A stretch of 64,000 bases of DNA from Azorhizobium caulinodans ORS 571. GTDB lineage: Bacteria > Pseudomonadota > Alphaproteobacteria > Rhizobiales > Xanthobacteraceae. Positions within the stretch are counted from its first letter, which is position 1, and each line of letters opens with the position of its first letter. Under the pieces are notes generated by a model. It saw only the letters and a program-made list of their open reading frames with translations. It did not search any database and was not told the origin of the DNA. The stretch lies in assembly GCF_000010525.1 (NCBI RefSeq), contig NC_009937.1:749501-813500 (forward strand). Direction: 5' to 3'. Positions 8,029-17,304 of this stretch are shown one piece after another. The position numbers were made by a program, and so were the translations under genes.

Positions 8029-9429
8029 TCAGACCTCCACCCGCTTGATGCCGAGGCTCTTCAGATAGGCGGTGGGATTGGCCGGGTCGAAGCTCTTGCC
8101 ATCGAAGAAGGTCTCGACGCCGCGCGAGGTGGAGGTGGGAATTTCGGCCGCCGGCACGTTCAGTTCCTTGGCGGCGGCGCGCCACAGGTCCTCGCGGTTC
8201 ACCTTGTCCACCAGGGTCTTGATGTCGGTGGTGGGTTCGAACTTGCCCCAGCGGATGTCCTCGGTGATGAACCAGGCGTCATGGCTCTTGAAGGGATAGG
8301 AGGCGTTGGCCTGCCAGAACTTCATGTACTGGTCGGAGCCCTTCACCACGCGGCCGTTGCCGTAATTGATGTCGCCGATGGTGCGGCCGTAGATGTCGGC
8401 GACAGGCACGTTGAACCACTGCCGCTTGCCGACGATCTCGGACATCTCCTTCTTGTTTTCCATTTTGTCGCACCACTGCTGCGCTTCCAGCACGGCCATG
8501 AGGATGGCCTTGGTGGCGTTGGGGTTCTTGTCCACGAAGTCGGCGCGCATCCCGAGCGCCTTCTCGGGATGGTTCTTCCAGATCTCGCCGGTGGTGCAGG
8601 CGGTGTAGCCGATGCCCTGGTTGACGAGCTGCTCATTCCATGGCTCGCCCACGCAGAAGGCGTCCATGTTGCCCACCTTCATGTTCGCCACCATCTGGGG
8701 CGGCGGAACCACGATGGTGGAGACGTCCTTGTCCGGGTCGATGCCGGCGGCGGCGAGCCAGTACCGGATCCAGAGGTCGTGCGTGCCACCGGGGAAGGTC
8801 ATGGCGACCTTCACTTCCTTGCCCTCGGCCTTCTTCTTCTCGAACGCGGCCTTGAGCGCCGAGGCGTTGGCGGTGGCCTTCAGGTCCTTGTATTCGTTGG
8901 AAACGGAGATGGCCTGCGCATCGAGATTGAGGCGCGCGAGGATGTACATGGGCGTCGGCGCGTTGTTCTGCGTCACCTTGCCGGTGGAGATGAGGTAGGG
9001 CATGGGGGTGAGGATGTGCGCCCCGTCGATGCCGTTGGCGCCGCCGCCGAGCACGAGATTGTCGCGGGTGGCGCCCCAGGAGGCCTGCTTCACCACCTCC
9101 ACGTCCGGCACGCCATACTTGGCGAACAGCCCCTTCTCCTTGGCGATCACCAGCGGGGAAGCGTCCATGAGCGCGATGTAGCCGAGGACGGCCTTGGTGG
9201 TCTCTGGTGCCGCCGCATGCGCGGAGGGCACGCCGCCGGGGAAGACCGTCCGCACCGCCTCGAACAGCGCCGCCGTTCCCATGGCCGCGACGCCGCCCTT
9301 GAGCAGCGAACGGCGCGAGACACCCTCGTGCGCGGTCCCCTCGGGGCCAGCCGAAGACGCCGCCGGCGAGGGGGCGGCGGGCGACACAACGGACAGCGCA
9401 ACGGACTTGGGCTCGGAGGCGTCGGTCAT
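8029..9429 (-). CDS. nrtA: Nitrate ABC transporter substrate-binding protein, Tat-exported
   Basis: 466 residues of the NrtA/CmpA family, which captures nitrate in the periplasm. An N-terminal tail of about 37 residues precedes a twin-arginine signal (SRRSLLKGG, Arg39-Arg40), then a hydrophobic stretch and a probable cleavage after AHA near residue 72. The mature part begins VLGYIALMDASPLVIAKEKG and includes conserved blocks such as GIDGAHILTPMPY and CVGEPWNEQLVNQG. It is the first gene of the operon and is preceded by an attenuator-like leader. NasS, encoded at 15461-16597, is a paralogue of the same fold without an export signal, so transporter and sensor share ancestry. Confidence 0.93.
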   Translation of the reverse strand: MTDASEPKSVALSVVSPAAPSPAASSAGPEGTAHEGVSRRSLLKGGVAAMGTAALFEAVRTVFPGGVPSAHAAAPETTKAVLGYIALMDASPLVIAKEKGLFAKYGVPDVEVVKQASWGATRDNLVLGGGANGIDGAHILTPMPYLISTGKVTQNNAPTPMYILARLNLDAQAISVSNEYKDLKATANASALKAAFEKKKAEGKEVKVAMTFPGGTHDLWIRYWLAAAGIDPDKDVSTIVVPPPQMVANMKVGNMDAFCVGEPWNEQLVNQGIGYTACTTGEIWKNHPEKALGMRADFVDKNPNATKAILMAVLEAQQWCDKMENKKEMSEIVGKRQWFNVPVADIYGRTIGDINYGNGRVVKGSDQYMKFWQANASYPFKSHDAWFITEDIRWGKFEPTTDIKTLVDKVNREDLWRAAAKELNVPAAEIPTSTSRGVETFFDGKSFDPANPTAYLKSLGIKRVEV

Positions 9430-9468
9430 CTTCAGGTTCCCCTCGTGGTGGCGTCGGTGGGCAAAACG

Positions 9469-9524
9469 AAAAAAGCCGCAGACATCCGCACGGCGCGGTT
9501 GGCGCCATCGGTGTCAGCGGCTTT
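9469..9524 (-). terminator. Intrinsic terminator in the nrtA leader (attenuator)
   Basis: On the minus strand, AAGCCGC and GACA pair with TGTC and GCGGCTT around one T-T mismatch. The region between the arms forms a small GGCGC/GCGCC hairpin. The right arm runs into six T residues, then CGTTTT. It lies about 40 bp before the nrtA ATG and downstream of the two hexaloop hairpins, so it must be read through for the operon to be expressed. Its 3' arm (9476-9481) can instead pair with CCGCAG at 9526-9531, beside the second hexaloop hairpin. That offers a possible switch between terminated and open forms; the switch is inferred. Confidence 0.75.
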
Positions 9525-9530
9525 GCTGCG

Positions 9531-9580
9531 GTCCCGCCCTTGGGACGAAATTTGGGAAGCGCCATCCCCGTTGACGGCGC
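9531..9580 (-). promoter_or_regulatory. Tandem hexaloop leader RNA, predicted ANTAR (NasT) target
   Basis: Read on the minus strand, two hairpins with six-base loops follow each other. P1 (9559-9580) has an 8-bp stem with arms GCGCCGUC and GAUGGCGC (one G-U pair) and loop AACGGG. P2 (9531-9546) has a 5-bp stem with arms GUCCC and GGGAC and loop AAGGGC. Both loops have A at position 1 and G at position 4, the defining feature of RNAs bound by ANTAR-domain antiterminators. A 12-nt linker separates the stems and an intrinsic terminator follows. The operon encodes nitrate uptake and reduction, and an ANTAR protein (nasT) lies 7 kb away, so NasT-dependent antitermination is the natural reading. 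Confidence 0.8.
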
Positions 9581-9593
9581 ATGCCCTTCCTTA

Positions 9594-9610
9594 TTCAAGG
9601 GCCGTGCCAA
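9594..9610 (-). promoter_or_regulatory. Candidate sigma54 promoter of the nitrate operon
   Basis: The minus strand reads TTGGCACG, four bases (GCCC), then TTGAA, with exactly the -24/-12 spacing of RpoN promoters (TGGCACG-N4-TTGCW). The -24 box is perfect; the -12 box has GA instead of GC, which lowers confidence. Transcription would start near 9583, only a few bases before hairpin P1, so the whole leader would be transcribed. A GGTGCACC palindrome at 9730-9737 could be part of an NtrC site, but the match is weak. Confidence 0.5.
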
Positions 9611-9743
9611 CCGGGACGTGTGACGAAGGTTTTGGAATCGCTAGAGAATGCGAAAGATCAAAAAATGAGCACGATGTCCTGATGGGCAGTGATCTGGCGG
9701 TGGGGTGAGCAACTGCCTCAGGATTGTGCGGTGCACCGGCGGC

Positions 9744-10583
9744 TCAGGAGCGCTCGGGGCGGGTTTCCGACATGAGAGCGATGATCTCCTTTCCCGGCAG
9801 CGCTTCGGCGGCATAGCTGAAGGTGCCGAACATCCGCACCTCCTGCGCCGCCCGCATCAGGGCGCCGAGCGCGGCCCGCGCGAAGGAGCCGCCGACGCTC
9901 ACCCGGCGCACGCCGGCCGCCGAGAGTTCGGCGACGGAATAGGAGGGGCCGCGCAGCCCCATCACGACATTCACGGGCTTGTCCACGGCGGCGCAGACGG
10001 TTCGGATCGCCTCGAGGTTCGGCAGGCCGGGCGCGTAGAGCACATGGGCGCCGGCGGCAGAAAAGGCCTGGAGCCGGCGGATGGTGTCGTCGAGGTCCGG
10101 CCGGCCGCACAGGAAGTTCTCCGCCCGCGCCGTCAGCAGGAAGGGCAGGTCGCGCGCCGCCTCGGCCGCGGCCTCCACGCGCTGGATCGCGTGCGCCAGA
10201 TCATAGATGGGCGTCGCGGGATCGCCCGTCGCATCCTCGATAGAGCCGCCCACGAGGCCGATGGCGCAGGCGAGGCGGATCGTTTCCGCGCAGGCGTCGG
10301 GCGCCGCGCCGAAGCCGTCCTCCAGATCGGCCGAGACGGGCAGGTGGGTGGCGCGGACGATCTCGGAAGCATTCTCCAGAATCTCGCCCCGCGTCAGGCT
10401 CGCGGCGGAATCCCGCTTGCCCTTGGAGAAGGCGTAGCCGGCGCTGGTGGTGGCCAGCGCCTCGAAGCCGAGGCTGGCAAGAAGGCGCGCGGACCCGGCA
10501 TCCCACGGGTTGGGGATGACGAAGGCCTGGGCCTGCTGGTGCAGCGCCTTGAAGCGCTCGAACTTGGCAATCTGCTCGGACAC
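9744..10583 (-). CDS. Isocitrate lyase/PEP mutase family protein
   Basis: 279 residues of the PrpB/PEP-mutase/oxaloacetate-decarboxylase superfamily. The N-terminal part contains IPNPWDAGSARLLASLGFEALATTSAGYAFSKG; the WDAxSA and TTS(A/G) blocks are typical. SADLEDGFG supplies the acidic Mg-binding residues, followed by GGSIEDATGD and LTARAENFLCG. The exact reaction (C-C or C-P bond cleavage, or decarboxylation of a small 2-oxo acid) cannot be read from sequence. It lies 46 bp upstream (in genomic order) of the secreted hydrolase gene, on the same strand. The nrtA leader lies directly downstream. Confidence 0.82.
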   Translation of the reverse strand: MSEQIAKFERFKALHQQAQAFVIPNPWDAGSARLLASLGFEALATTSAGYAFSKGKRDSAASLTRGEILENASEIVRATHLPVSADLEDGFGAAPDACAETIRLACAIGLVGGSIEDATGDPATPIYDLAHAIQRVEAAAEAARDLPFLLTARAENFLCGRPDLDDTIRRLQAFSAAGAHVLYAPGLPNLEAIRTVCAAVDKPVNVVMGLRGPSYSVAELSAAGVRRVSVGGSFARAALGALMRAAQEVRMFGTFSYAAEALPGKEIIALMSETRPERS

Positions 10584-10629
10584 GCCTGTCTCCAGAACGA
10601 AGGGGAGGTGGGGGGCTCCGCCCGTGGTC

Positions 10630-11643
10630 TCAGGGCTTCAGCTTGAACTGGGTCGCGAGAAAAGCGCCGACGTCCGTGTGGGCGGCCGCCGCCGCCTCGG
10701 CATTTCCGCCCACATGCGGGCCCAGCTGGACGCAGGCGTCCTTGTAGGTGAATGGCTGGCCGGTGGCGGCATTGGTGAGCACGCCCGGTTCCGTCTCGCG
10801 GATGGTGCAGGCCCGCACCGTCTGGGAGGTGGGCGCTTCCACGCGCCCGAGCGGGAAGGGAGTGTCGAAGCCGTGCTCGGCACCGGCATATTCCTTCACC
10901 ACCACATCCCGGCCGGCGGCCTTCAGGCGCGCCACATAGGGCTGACACACGGACACCGGATCATAATCGTCCGCCGCGCCGTGGAAGATGCGGATGGGCA
11001 CGCCGGCCACGTCCGTCTCGCCCATGAAGCTGATGGCGCAGTCGGGATAGAAGGGCACATAAGCGGCGAACGTCACGCCCGAGCGGTTCCACATCTTCTG
11101 GAAGCGGTCGAGGCTCGCATAGAGCGCCGCCTGCCCGCCGCGGGAGAAGCCCATCAGGGCGATGCGGCTGGTATCGATGCGCGGGTGCTTCGCGAGGATG
11201 TCCAGCGCCCGGTAGATGTCGAGAATGAAGTTGAGCCGCCCGAGCTTGGCCTGGTCGGAACTGACCGAGGTGAGGCCGCGGCCGGTGAAGCCATCGATGA
11301 CGAGCGTCGCCATGCCCATGGCGTTGAACTGCTCCACCCACGGCTCGATGTTGGCGCCGACGCCGCCCGAGCCGTGCATGAGCACCACGACGGGCTGCTT
11401 GCCGGACGCCTGCGAGAGTCGCAGCTCCGCCGCCAGCGTCACCGGCTGGCCGACTTCCTCGCCCTTCAGGAAGGCGCTGTCGGGCAGGGTGCGGGAGGGG
11501 AAGGGGTGAAGCTCCACCCGCGCGGGAATGCTCGCCGGATCGGAGGTCGCCGGGCTTTGCGCCGGGCCGGGGCCTTGGGCCCGCGCCGCCACGGGCAGGC
11601 TCAGGAGCAGGGCGACGACGAGACCGGCTGGCAGCAGTTTCAT
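10630..11643 (-). CDS. Secreted dienelactone hydrolase-like alpha/beta hydrolase
   Basis: 337 residues. It starts with a signal peptide (MKLLPAGLVVALLLSLPVAARAQ) with cleavage likely after ARA. The core has the nucleophile elbow GFSRGGQAAL (Ser as nucleophile), an oxyanion stretch VVLMHGSGGVGANIEP, an acidic residue in HGAADDYDPVSVC and the catalytic His in AGAEHGFD. This is the dienelactone-hydrolase-like arrangement. Substrate unknown. It may be co-transcribed with the PEP-mutase-family gene that follows. Confidence 0.78.
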   Translation of the reverse strand: MKLLPAGLVVALLLSLPVAARAQGPGPAQSPATSDPASIPARVELHPFPSRTLPDSAFLKGEEVGQPVTLAAELRLSQASGKQPVVVLMHGSGGVGANIEPWVEQFNAMGMATLVIDGFTGRGLTSVSSDQAKLGRLNFILDIYRALDILAKHPRIDTSRIALMGFSRGGQAALYASLDRFQKMWNRSGVTFAAYVPFYPDCAISFMGETDVAGVPIRIFHGAADDYDPVSVCQPYVARLKAAGRDVVVKEYAGAEHGFDTPFPLGRVEAPTSQTVRACTIRETEPGVLTNAATGQPFTYKDACVQLGPHVGGNAEAAAAAHTDVGAFLATQFKLKP

Positions 11644-11760
11644 GGGGCACCCGATTCGCGATGGACCGGGCGCAGCATGTCAGCCAAAGCGGCCGCTGTC
11701 AGGTTTAGTGCACTGCAAAATAAGCGGTTTTCGACTGCGGCGGCCCGAAGGCCGAGCCGC

Positions 11761-12906
11761 TCAGTCGTTGTCGCTGCTGGCGCCCTGGAAGAAGTCCTTC
11801 ATCTTGGCGAAGAAGCCGTTGGATTCCGGATGGGTATCCGTGGAGGAGAGGCCCTCGAATTCCGCGAGCAGTTCCTTCTGGCGCTTGGTGAGGTTCTGCG
11901 GCGTTTCCACCACCACCTGCACATACATGTCACCGAAGGAGCGCGAGCGCAGCACGGGCATGCCCGCTCCGGGCAGGCGCAGGCGCTTGCCGGACTGGGT
12001 GCCCTCGGGAATCTTCACCTTGGTCTTCTCGCCGCCGATGGTCGGCACTTCCACCGTGCCGCCGAGCGCCGCCGTCACCATGGAGATGGGCGCGCGGCAA
12101 TAAAGGTCCGCCCCTTCCCGCTGGAAGAAGGTGTGCGGCTCGATGGAGAGGAAGATGTAGAGGTCGCCGGGCGGTCCGCCGCGGACGCCCGCCTCGCCCT
12201 CGCCGCCGAGACGGATGCGGGTGCCGTCTTCCACGCCAGCCGGGATCTGCACCTGAAGCGTGCGCTCGCGCGTCACGCGGCCGGCGCCGCCGCAGTTCGG
12301 GCAGGGATCCTCGATCACGGTGCCGCGGCCCTGGCACGAGGGGCAGGTGCGCTCCAGCGTGAAGAAGCCCTGGGCATGGCGGATCTTGCCGGCGCCGTTG
12401 CAGGTGCGGCAGGTCTTGGGCTGGGTGCCGGCCTTGGCGCCGGAGCCCGAGCACACCTCGCAGGAGATGGACGTGGGGATGCTGATCTGGGCGGTCTTGC
12501 CGGAGAAGGCTTCCTCCAGCGTGATGTCCATATTGTAGCGCAGGTCCGCCCCGCGCGCCCGGCCGCCGGCGCTGCGGGCGCCGCTGCGGCCCATGGAGCC
12601 GCCGAACAGGTCGTCGAAAATGTCGGCAAAGGTGGAGGCGAAGTCGGCGTTGAAGCCCGCGCCGCCCGGCCCGCCACCATTCTCGAAGGCGGCATGGCCA
12701 TAGCGGTCGTAGGCGCCGCGCTTCTGCGGGTCCTTCAGGACCTCATAGGCCTCGGAGATTTCCTTGAAGCGGATTTCGGCTTCCGGGTCGCCCGGATTCT
12801 TGTCCGGGTGCCACTTCATCGCCAGCTTGCGGAACGAGGCCTTCAGCACCGTTTCATCGGCACCGCGATCACAGCCCAGCACCTCGTAATAGTCACGCTT
12901 CGCCAT
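11761..12906 (-). CDS. dnaJ: Chaperone DnaJ (class A J-protein)
   Basis: 381 residues. Co-chaperone that stimulates the DnaK ATPase and delivers unfolded clients. Domains in order: J domain (1-70) with the HPD motif in [11 protein letters not shown]; a glycine-rich linker (about 75-130); four zinc-binding CxxCxGxG repeats ([32 protein letters not shown]; about 145-210); then the substrate-binding C-terminal domains. The start at 12906 ([11 protein letters not shown]) is the conserved N-terminus; the frame extends upstream without support. It lies downstream of dnaK on the same strand but 416 bp away, with hairpins between, so it may have its own promoter. Confidence 0.97.
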   Translation of the reverse strand: MAKRDYYEVLGCDRGADETVLKASFRKLAMKWHPDKNPGDPEAEIRFKEISEAYEVLKDPQKRGAYDRYGHAAFENGGGPGGAGFNADFASTFADIFDDLFGGSMGRSGARSAGGRARGADLRYNMDITLEEAFSGKTAQISIPTSISCEVCSGSGAKAGTQPKTCRTCNGAGKIRHAQGFFTLERTCPSCQGRGTVIEDPCPNCGGAGRVTRERTLQVQIPAGVEDGTRIRLGGEGEAGVRGGPPGDLYIFLSIEPHTFFQREGADLYCRAPISMVTAALGGTVEVPTIGGEKTKVKIPEGTQSGKRLRLPGAGMPVLRSRSFGDMYVQVVVETPQNLTKRQKELLAEFEGLSSTDTHPESNGFFAKMKDFFQGASSDND

Positions 12907-13256
12907 GGTCTCGCTTTTCCGTCGCCCGCGAGGCGTAGCCATCCGGGCTCATCAGGTCCGAAAGAGCGCATGCCCGTCGAACGGGTCCTGAACAGCGCCT
13001 CGAAATCTCTTGTGCCGCATCGGCCTTGCGCGGGCACCGCAGCGTCCGTGCCGTCCTGCAGGCGCCCGACGACCCCGCCGGGACCGCGCCCGCCACCGGA
13101 CGTCCTCTAAACGCAACCGCGGCACAAGGAAAGATCACGGGCGCATCCGCCACCCAAAGGGGCGACACGATCGGGAGGCCTTGCGCCGGCGCCGCTCGCC
13201 CGCGATTGGGCCCCCTTCTGCCGCAGTCCGGGCAGCATCTTCGGCACAATCACAGC
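12907..13256. other. Gene-free spacer upstream of dnaJ
   Basis: About 350 bp with no credible coding frame on either strand. It probably holds the dnaJ promoter and 5' UTR, but I cannot identify a convincing promoter by eye in this GC-rich stretch. Confidence 0.5.
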
Positions 13257-13313
13257 GCCACCCCGCACATGGGCGGGGTGGCGAAAGACAGGCCCGGCGG
13301 CAGCGCCGCCGGG
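13257..13313 (-). terminator. Two hairpins downstream of dnaK
   Basis: Two perfect GC-rich inverted repeats follow the dnaK stop codon: 13293-13313 (9-bp arms CCCGGCGGC, 3-nt loop) and 13257-13282 (10-bp arms GCCACCCCGC). On the minus strand the first is followed by CCTGTCTTTC, a weak T-rich tract. Together they probably end or attenuate dnaK transcription before dnaJ. Confidence 0.55.
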
Positions 13314-13322
13314 AGCGTCCGC

Positions 13323-15218
<1,896 letters not shown>

Positions 15219-15357
15219 ATACTTCTCCTTGTCGGCAGACCGGCCGGGCCTTTTTCAGCGCCCGCGGGGGAAACCACGGGCCCCTCCCGCAGCCTTCCGC
15301 CGGTCCCCGGAAATTGGGGTACGTCGCATCCTCAAACTGAATACGGCGTTCGAGGCC

Positions 15358-15386
15358 GATATAGGAGGGGGGATTTTGCCCCGCAA
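15358..15386 (-). promoter_or_regulatory. Candidate dnaK promoter
   Basis: On the minus strand TTGCGG and TATATC are separated by exactly 17 bp, about 140 bp upstream of the dnaK ATG. The wider context (CTTG as -35, CCTATAT as -10) also resembles alphaproteobacterial RpoH promoters, though the CTTG-to-CCTATAT spacing of 18 is slightly long. Which sigma factor uses it cannot be settled by eye. Confidence 0.4.
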
Positions 15387-15460
15387 GGCGTCGGCGGAGC
15401 GCGGGTAAAGGTTTTTCACGTTCCGGAGAGGTGCGAAGGCCTTTCCGCCCGAGCGGAAGG

Positions 15461-16597
15461 TCATTCCCCCGTCGCCAGGAAGCGCTCCTTGTCGAAAACG
15501 GGGCCGAACTGGGTGGCCACGCAATCCGGTTCGCGCGGTGGGGAGGGGGGCGCCGCCCCCACCGCCGCATCGAAGATGTCGGGCCGATAGACGGATATGG
15601 CTTCCCTAGCGGCATCCGGTGCCCAGTCGCCCTGATGGGCGGCGACGATCTGGTGATACATCCACAGCGCATGGTCCGGATCGGGGCGGTTGGCGCCCTC
15701 CCGGTGGAGGACCAGATAGTCCGGATGCGACCGCAGCACGCCGCCGGGGGCGGTGTGCAGGCGCCCGTCCAGCGTCCGGCGCAGGATGTCGGCTGGCAAG
15801 GAGAGGTGGCGCGGCTCGCTCAGCAGGCGGGCGAGGTCGGCGTGGTTGGCCGGGTCCTCGCACCAGGCGGCGGCGGCATTCAGCGCCCGCACCAGCCGGT
15901 GCAGAACTTCAGGCTCCGCATTGGCGAAGCGCGCATGGACGCCCAGCACCTTCTCCGGCACCCAGCCGAAGATCTCCGCCCCCAGCACCGCGATGCGGCC
16001 CACGTCCGCATCCACCGCCACGCTGTTCCAGGGCGAGCCCACCGAGAAGCCGTGGATGAGGCCGTTGCGCAGGCTCTCGGCCATGAAGGGCGGGGGGATC
16101 ACCACGAGCCGCACGTCCCGGTCCGGGTCGATGCCGCCTGCGGTGAGGAAGTGGCGGATGAGATAATGGTGGGTGGAGAAGGTATAGACCGCCGCGAAGG
16201 TGAGCGGGTCCTCGCCGCGCTCCCTGCGGTCGATCACCACCTTGCCCAGCGCCTGCGCCGCCCCAAGGGCGGAGGTGAGGTCGCCGCCCGTCTCGCCCAT
16301 GGCGGCATAGACGGATTTCGCGATGGTGATGGCGCTGCCGTTGAGGTTGAGCGCGAAGGGCACCACCAGGGGCACCCGCACATGGCCGAGGCCGAGGGAG
16401 GAGGCGATGGCGAGCGGGCCCAGCATATGGGCGCCGTCCAGCAGGCCCACATTCACCTTGTCGCGGATGTTGGCCCAGGAGACTTCCTTGTGCAGCTCGA
16501 TCTCGATGCCCTCGGCCATGGCGAAGCCGCGCTCGGCGGCGGCGATCAGCACGGCGGCGTCGGTGAGGGGGATGAAGCCGATGGACAGCCGTTTCAT
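15461..16597 (-). CDS. nasS: Cytoplasmic nitrate/nitrite sensor NasS
   Basis: 378 residues of the NrtA/CmpA ligand-binding fold with no export signal: the protein begins directly with MKRLSIGFIPLTDAAVLIAA. Conserved blocks shared with NrtA are LLDGAHMLGPLAIA, RLVVIPPPFMAESLRNG and FSVGSPWNSVAVD. In studied systems (Azotobacter, Paracoccus, Bradyrhizobium) NasS binds NasT when nitrate and nitrite are absent and releases it when they bind. Its ATG overlaps the nasT stop by four bases, giving coupled translation. It is unlinked to the structural operon: about 6 kb, including dnaK and dnaJ, lies between. Role assigned from family and gene pairing. Confidence 0.9.
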   Translation of the reverse strand: MKRLSIGFIPLTDAAVLIAAAERGFAMAEGIEIELHKEVSWANIRDKVNVGLLDGAHMLGPLAIASSLGLGHVRVPLVVPFALNLNGSAITIAKSVYAAMGETGGDLTSALGAAQALGKVVIDRRERGEDPLTFAAVYTFSTHHYLIRHFLTAGGIDPDRDVRLVVIPPPFMAESLRNGLIHGFSVGSPWNSVAVDADVGRIAVLGAEIFGWVPEKVLGVHARFANAEPEVLHRLVRALNAAAAWCEDPANHADLARLLSEPRHLSLPADILRRTLDGRLHTAPGGVLRSHPDYLVLHREGANRPDPDHALWMYHQIVAAHQGDWAPDAAREAISVYRPDIFDAAVGAAPPSPPREPDCVATQFGPVFDKERFLATGE

Positions 16598-17184
16598 CGC
16601 AGCAGCTCCGCGGCGGTGATGATGGATTGGGCGATGTCGGCGATGCGCTTCTTCTCGTTCATCGCGGTGCGGCGCAGGAGGCTGTAGGCGTCTTCCTCGC
16701 TGATGCCCTTCATCTTCATCAGCAGGCCCTTGGCCCGGTCCACCGTCTTGCGTTCCTCGAGCTGGCTTTTCGCCTCCTCCAGCTCCGCCTTCAGGCGGGC
16801 GAAGGCGCGGAAGCGGGAAATGGTGGTCTCCACAATGGGCCGCACCCGCTCCTTGCGCAGGCCGTCCACCACATAAGAGGCGACGCCCGCCTCGATGGCC
16901 TGCTGGATGGTCTCCCCGTCCGACTGGTCCACGAACATGGCGACGGGGCGCTTCACCTCGCGGGAGACGTGCAGCATCTGCTCGATGACGTCGCGGCTCG
17001 GGTCCTCAAGGTCGATGAGGATCACGTCCGGATCGATGGCATAGATGCGCTCGAGAAGATTGGTGCGGCCCTCGAGGCGCAGCACATTCACATAGCCAGC
17101 CTCGTGCAGCCCCTCGCTGAGGATCGCGGCCCGCACCGGACTTTCATCGACGATGACGATCCTGAGCTGAAGGTCGCTGGACAT
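16594..17184 (-). CDS. nasT: ANTAR-domain antiterminator NasT
   Basis: 196 residues from the ATG at 17184 (MSSDLQLRIVIVDESPVRAA). The N-terminal 120 residues form a receiver-like domain; the candidate acceptor Asp is in ILIDLEDPS. A charged coiled-coil linker follows (FARLKAELEEAKSQLEERK), then an ANTAR RNA-binding domain with the signature VDRAKGLLMKMKGISEEDAY. ANTAR domains bind pairs of hexaloop hairpins and prevent formation of a downstream terminator. A matching RNA lies ahead of nrtA (9531-9580). NasS, encoded next, should hold NasT inactive without nitrate. A 20-residue upstream extension is possible but lacks support. Confidence 0.93.
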   Translation of the reverse strand: MSSDLQLRIVIVDESPVRAAILSEGLHEAGYVNVLRLEGRTNLLERIYAIDPDVILIDLEDPSRDVIEQMLHVSREVKRPVAMFVDQSDGETIQQAIEAGVASYVVDGLRKERVRPIVETTISRFRAFARLKAELEEAKSQLEERKTVDRAKGLLMKMKGISEEDAYSLLRRTAMNEKKRIADIAQSIITAAELLR

Positions 17185-17212
17185 GAAGCTCTTGGGGCTG
17201 ACGAAGCACGAA

Positions 17213-17254
17213 ACGCAACGGCGCCAGTGTGCACGCACTCGGGCACCGTTGCGT
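17213..17254. repeat. Long inverted repeat upstream of nasT
   Basis: A 13-bp inverted repeat with one mismatch (left arm ACGCAACGGCGCC, right arm GGCACCGTTGCGT) encloses a smaller AGTG/CACT hairpin. It lies 29 bp before the nasT start codon. On the plus strand it is followed by AGCG and six Ts. Transcription here runs on the minus strand, so it could end the upstream gene's message, act as an operator, or structure the nasT leader. It does not form an A1/G4 hexaloop. Confidence 0.55.
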
Positions 17255-17304
17255 AGCGTTTTTTAAGGGCACAGACGGGATGTCCCCGCCGGCGGCCGGA
17301 TCGG

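Noticed and set aside
9744-10583. Assignment as isocitrate lyase or methylisocitrate lyase
   Set aside because: The protein is shorter than isocitrate lyase and lacks the KKCGH-type signature; only superfamily membership is supported.
17213-17254. Inverted repeat before nasT as a second ANTAR target
   Set aside because: The inner six-base loop begins with C (minus strand) or T (plus strand), not A, and there is no second hexaloop hairpin.
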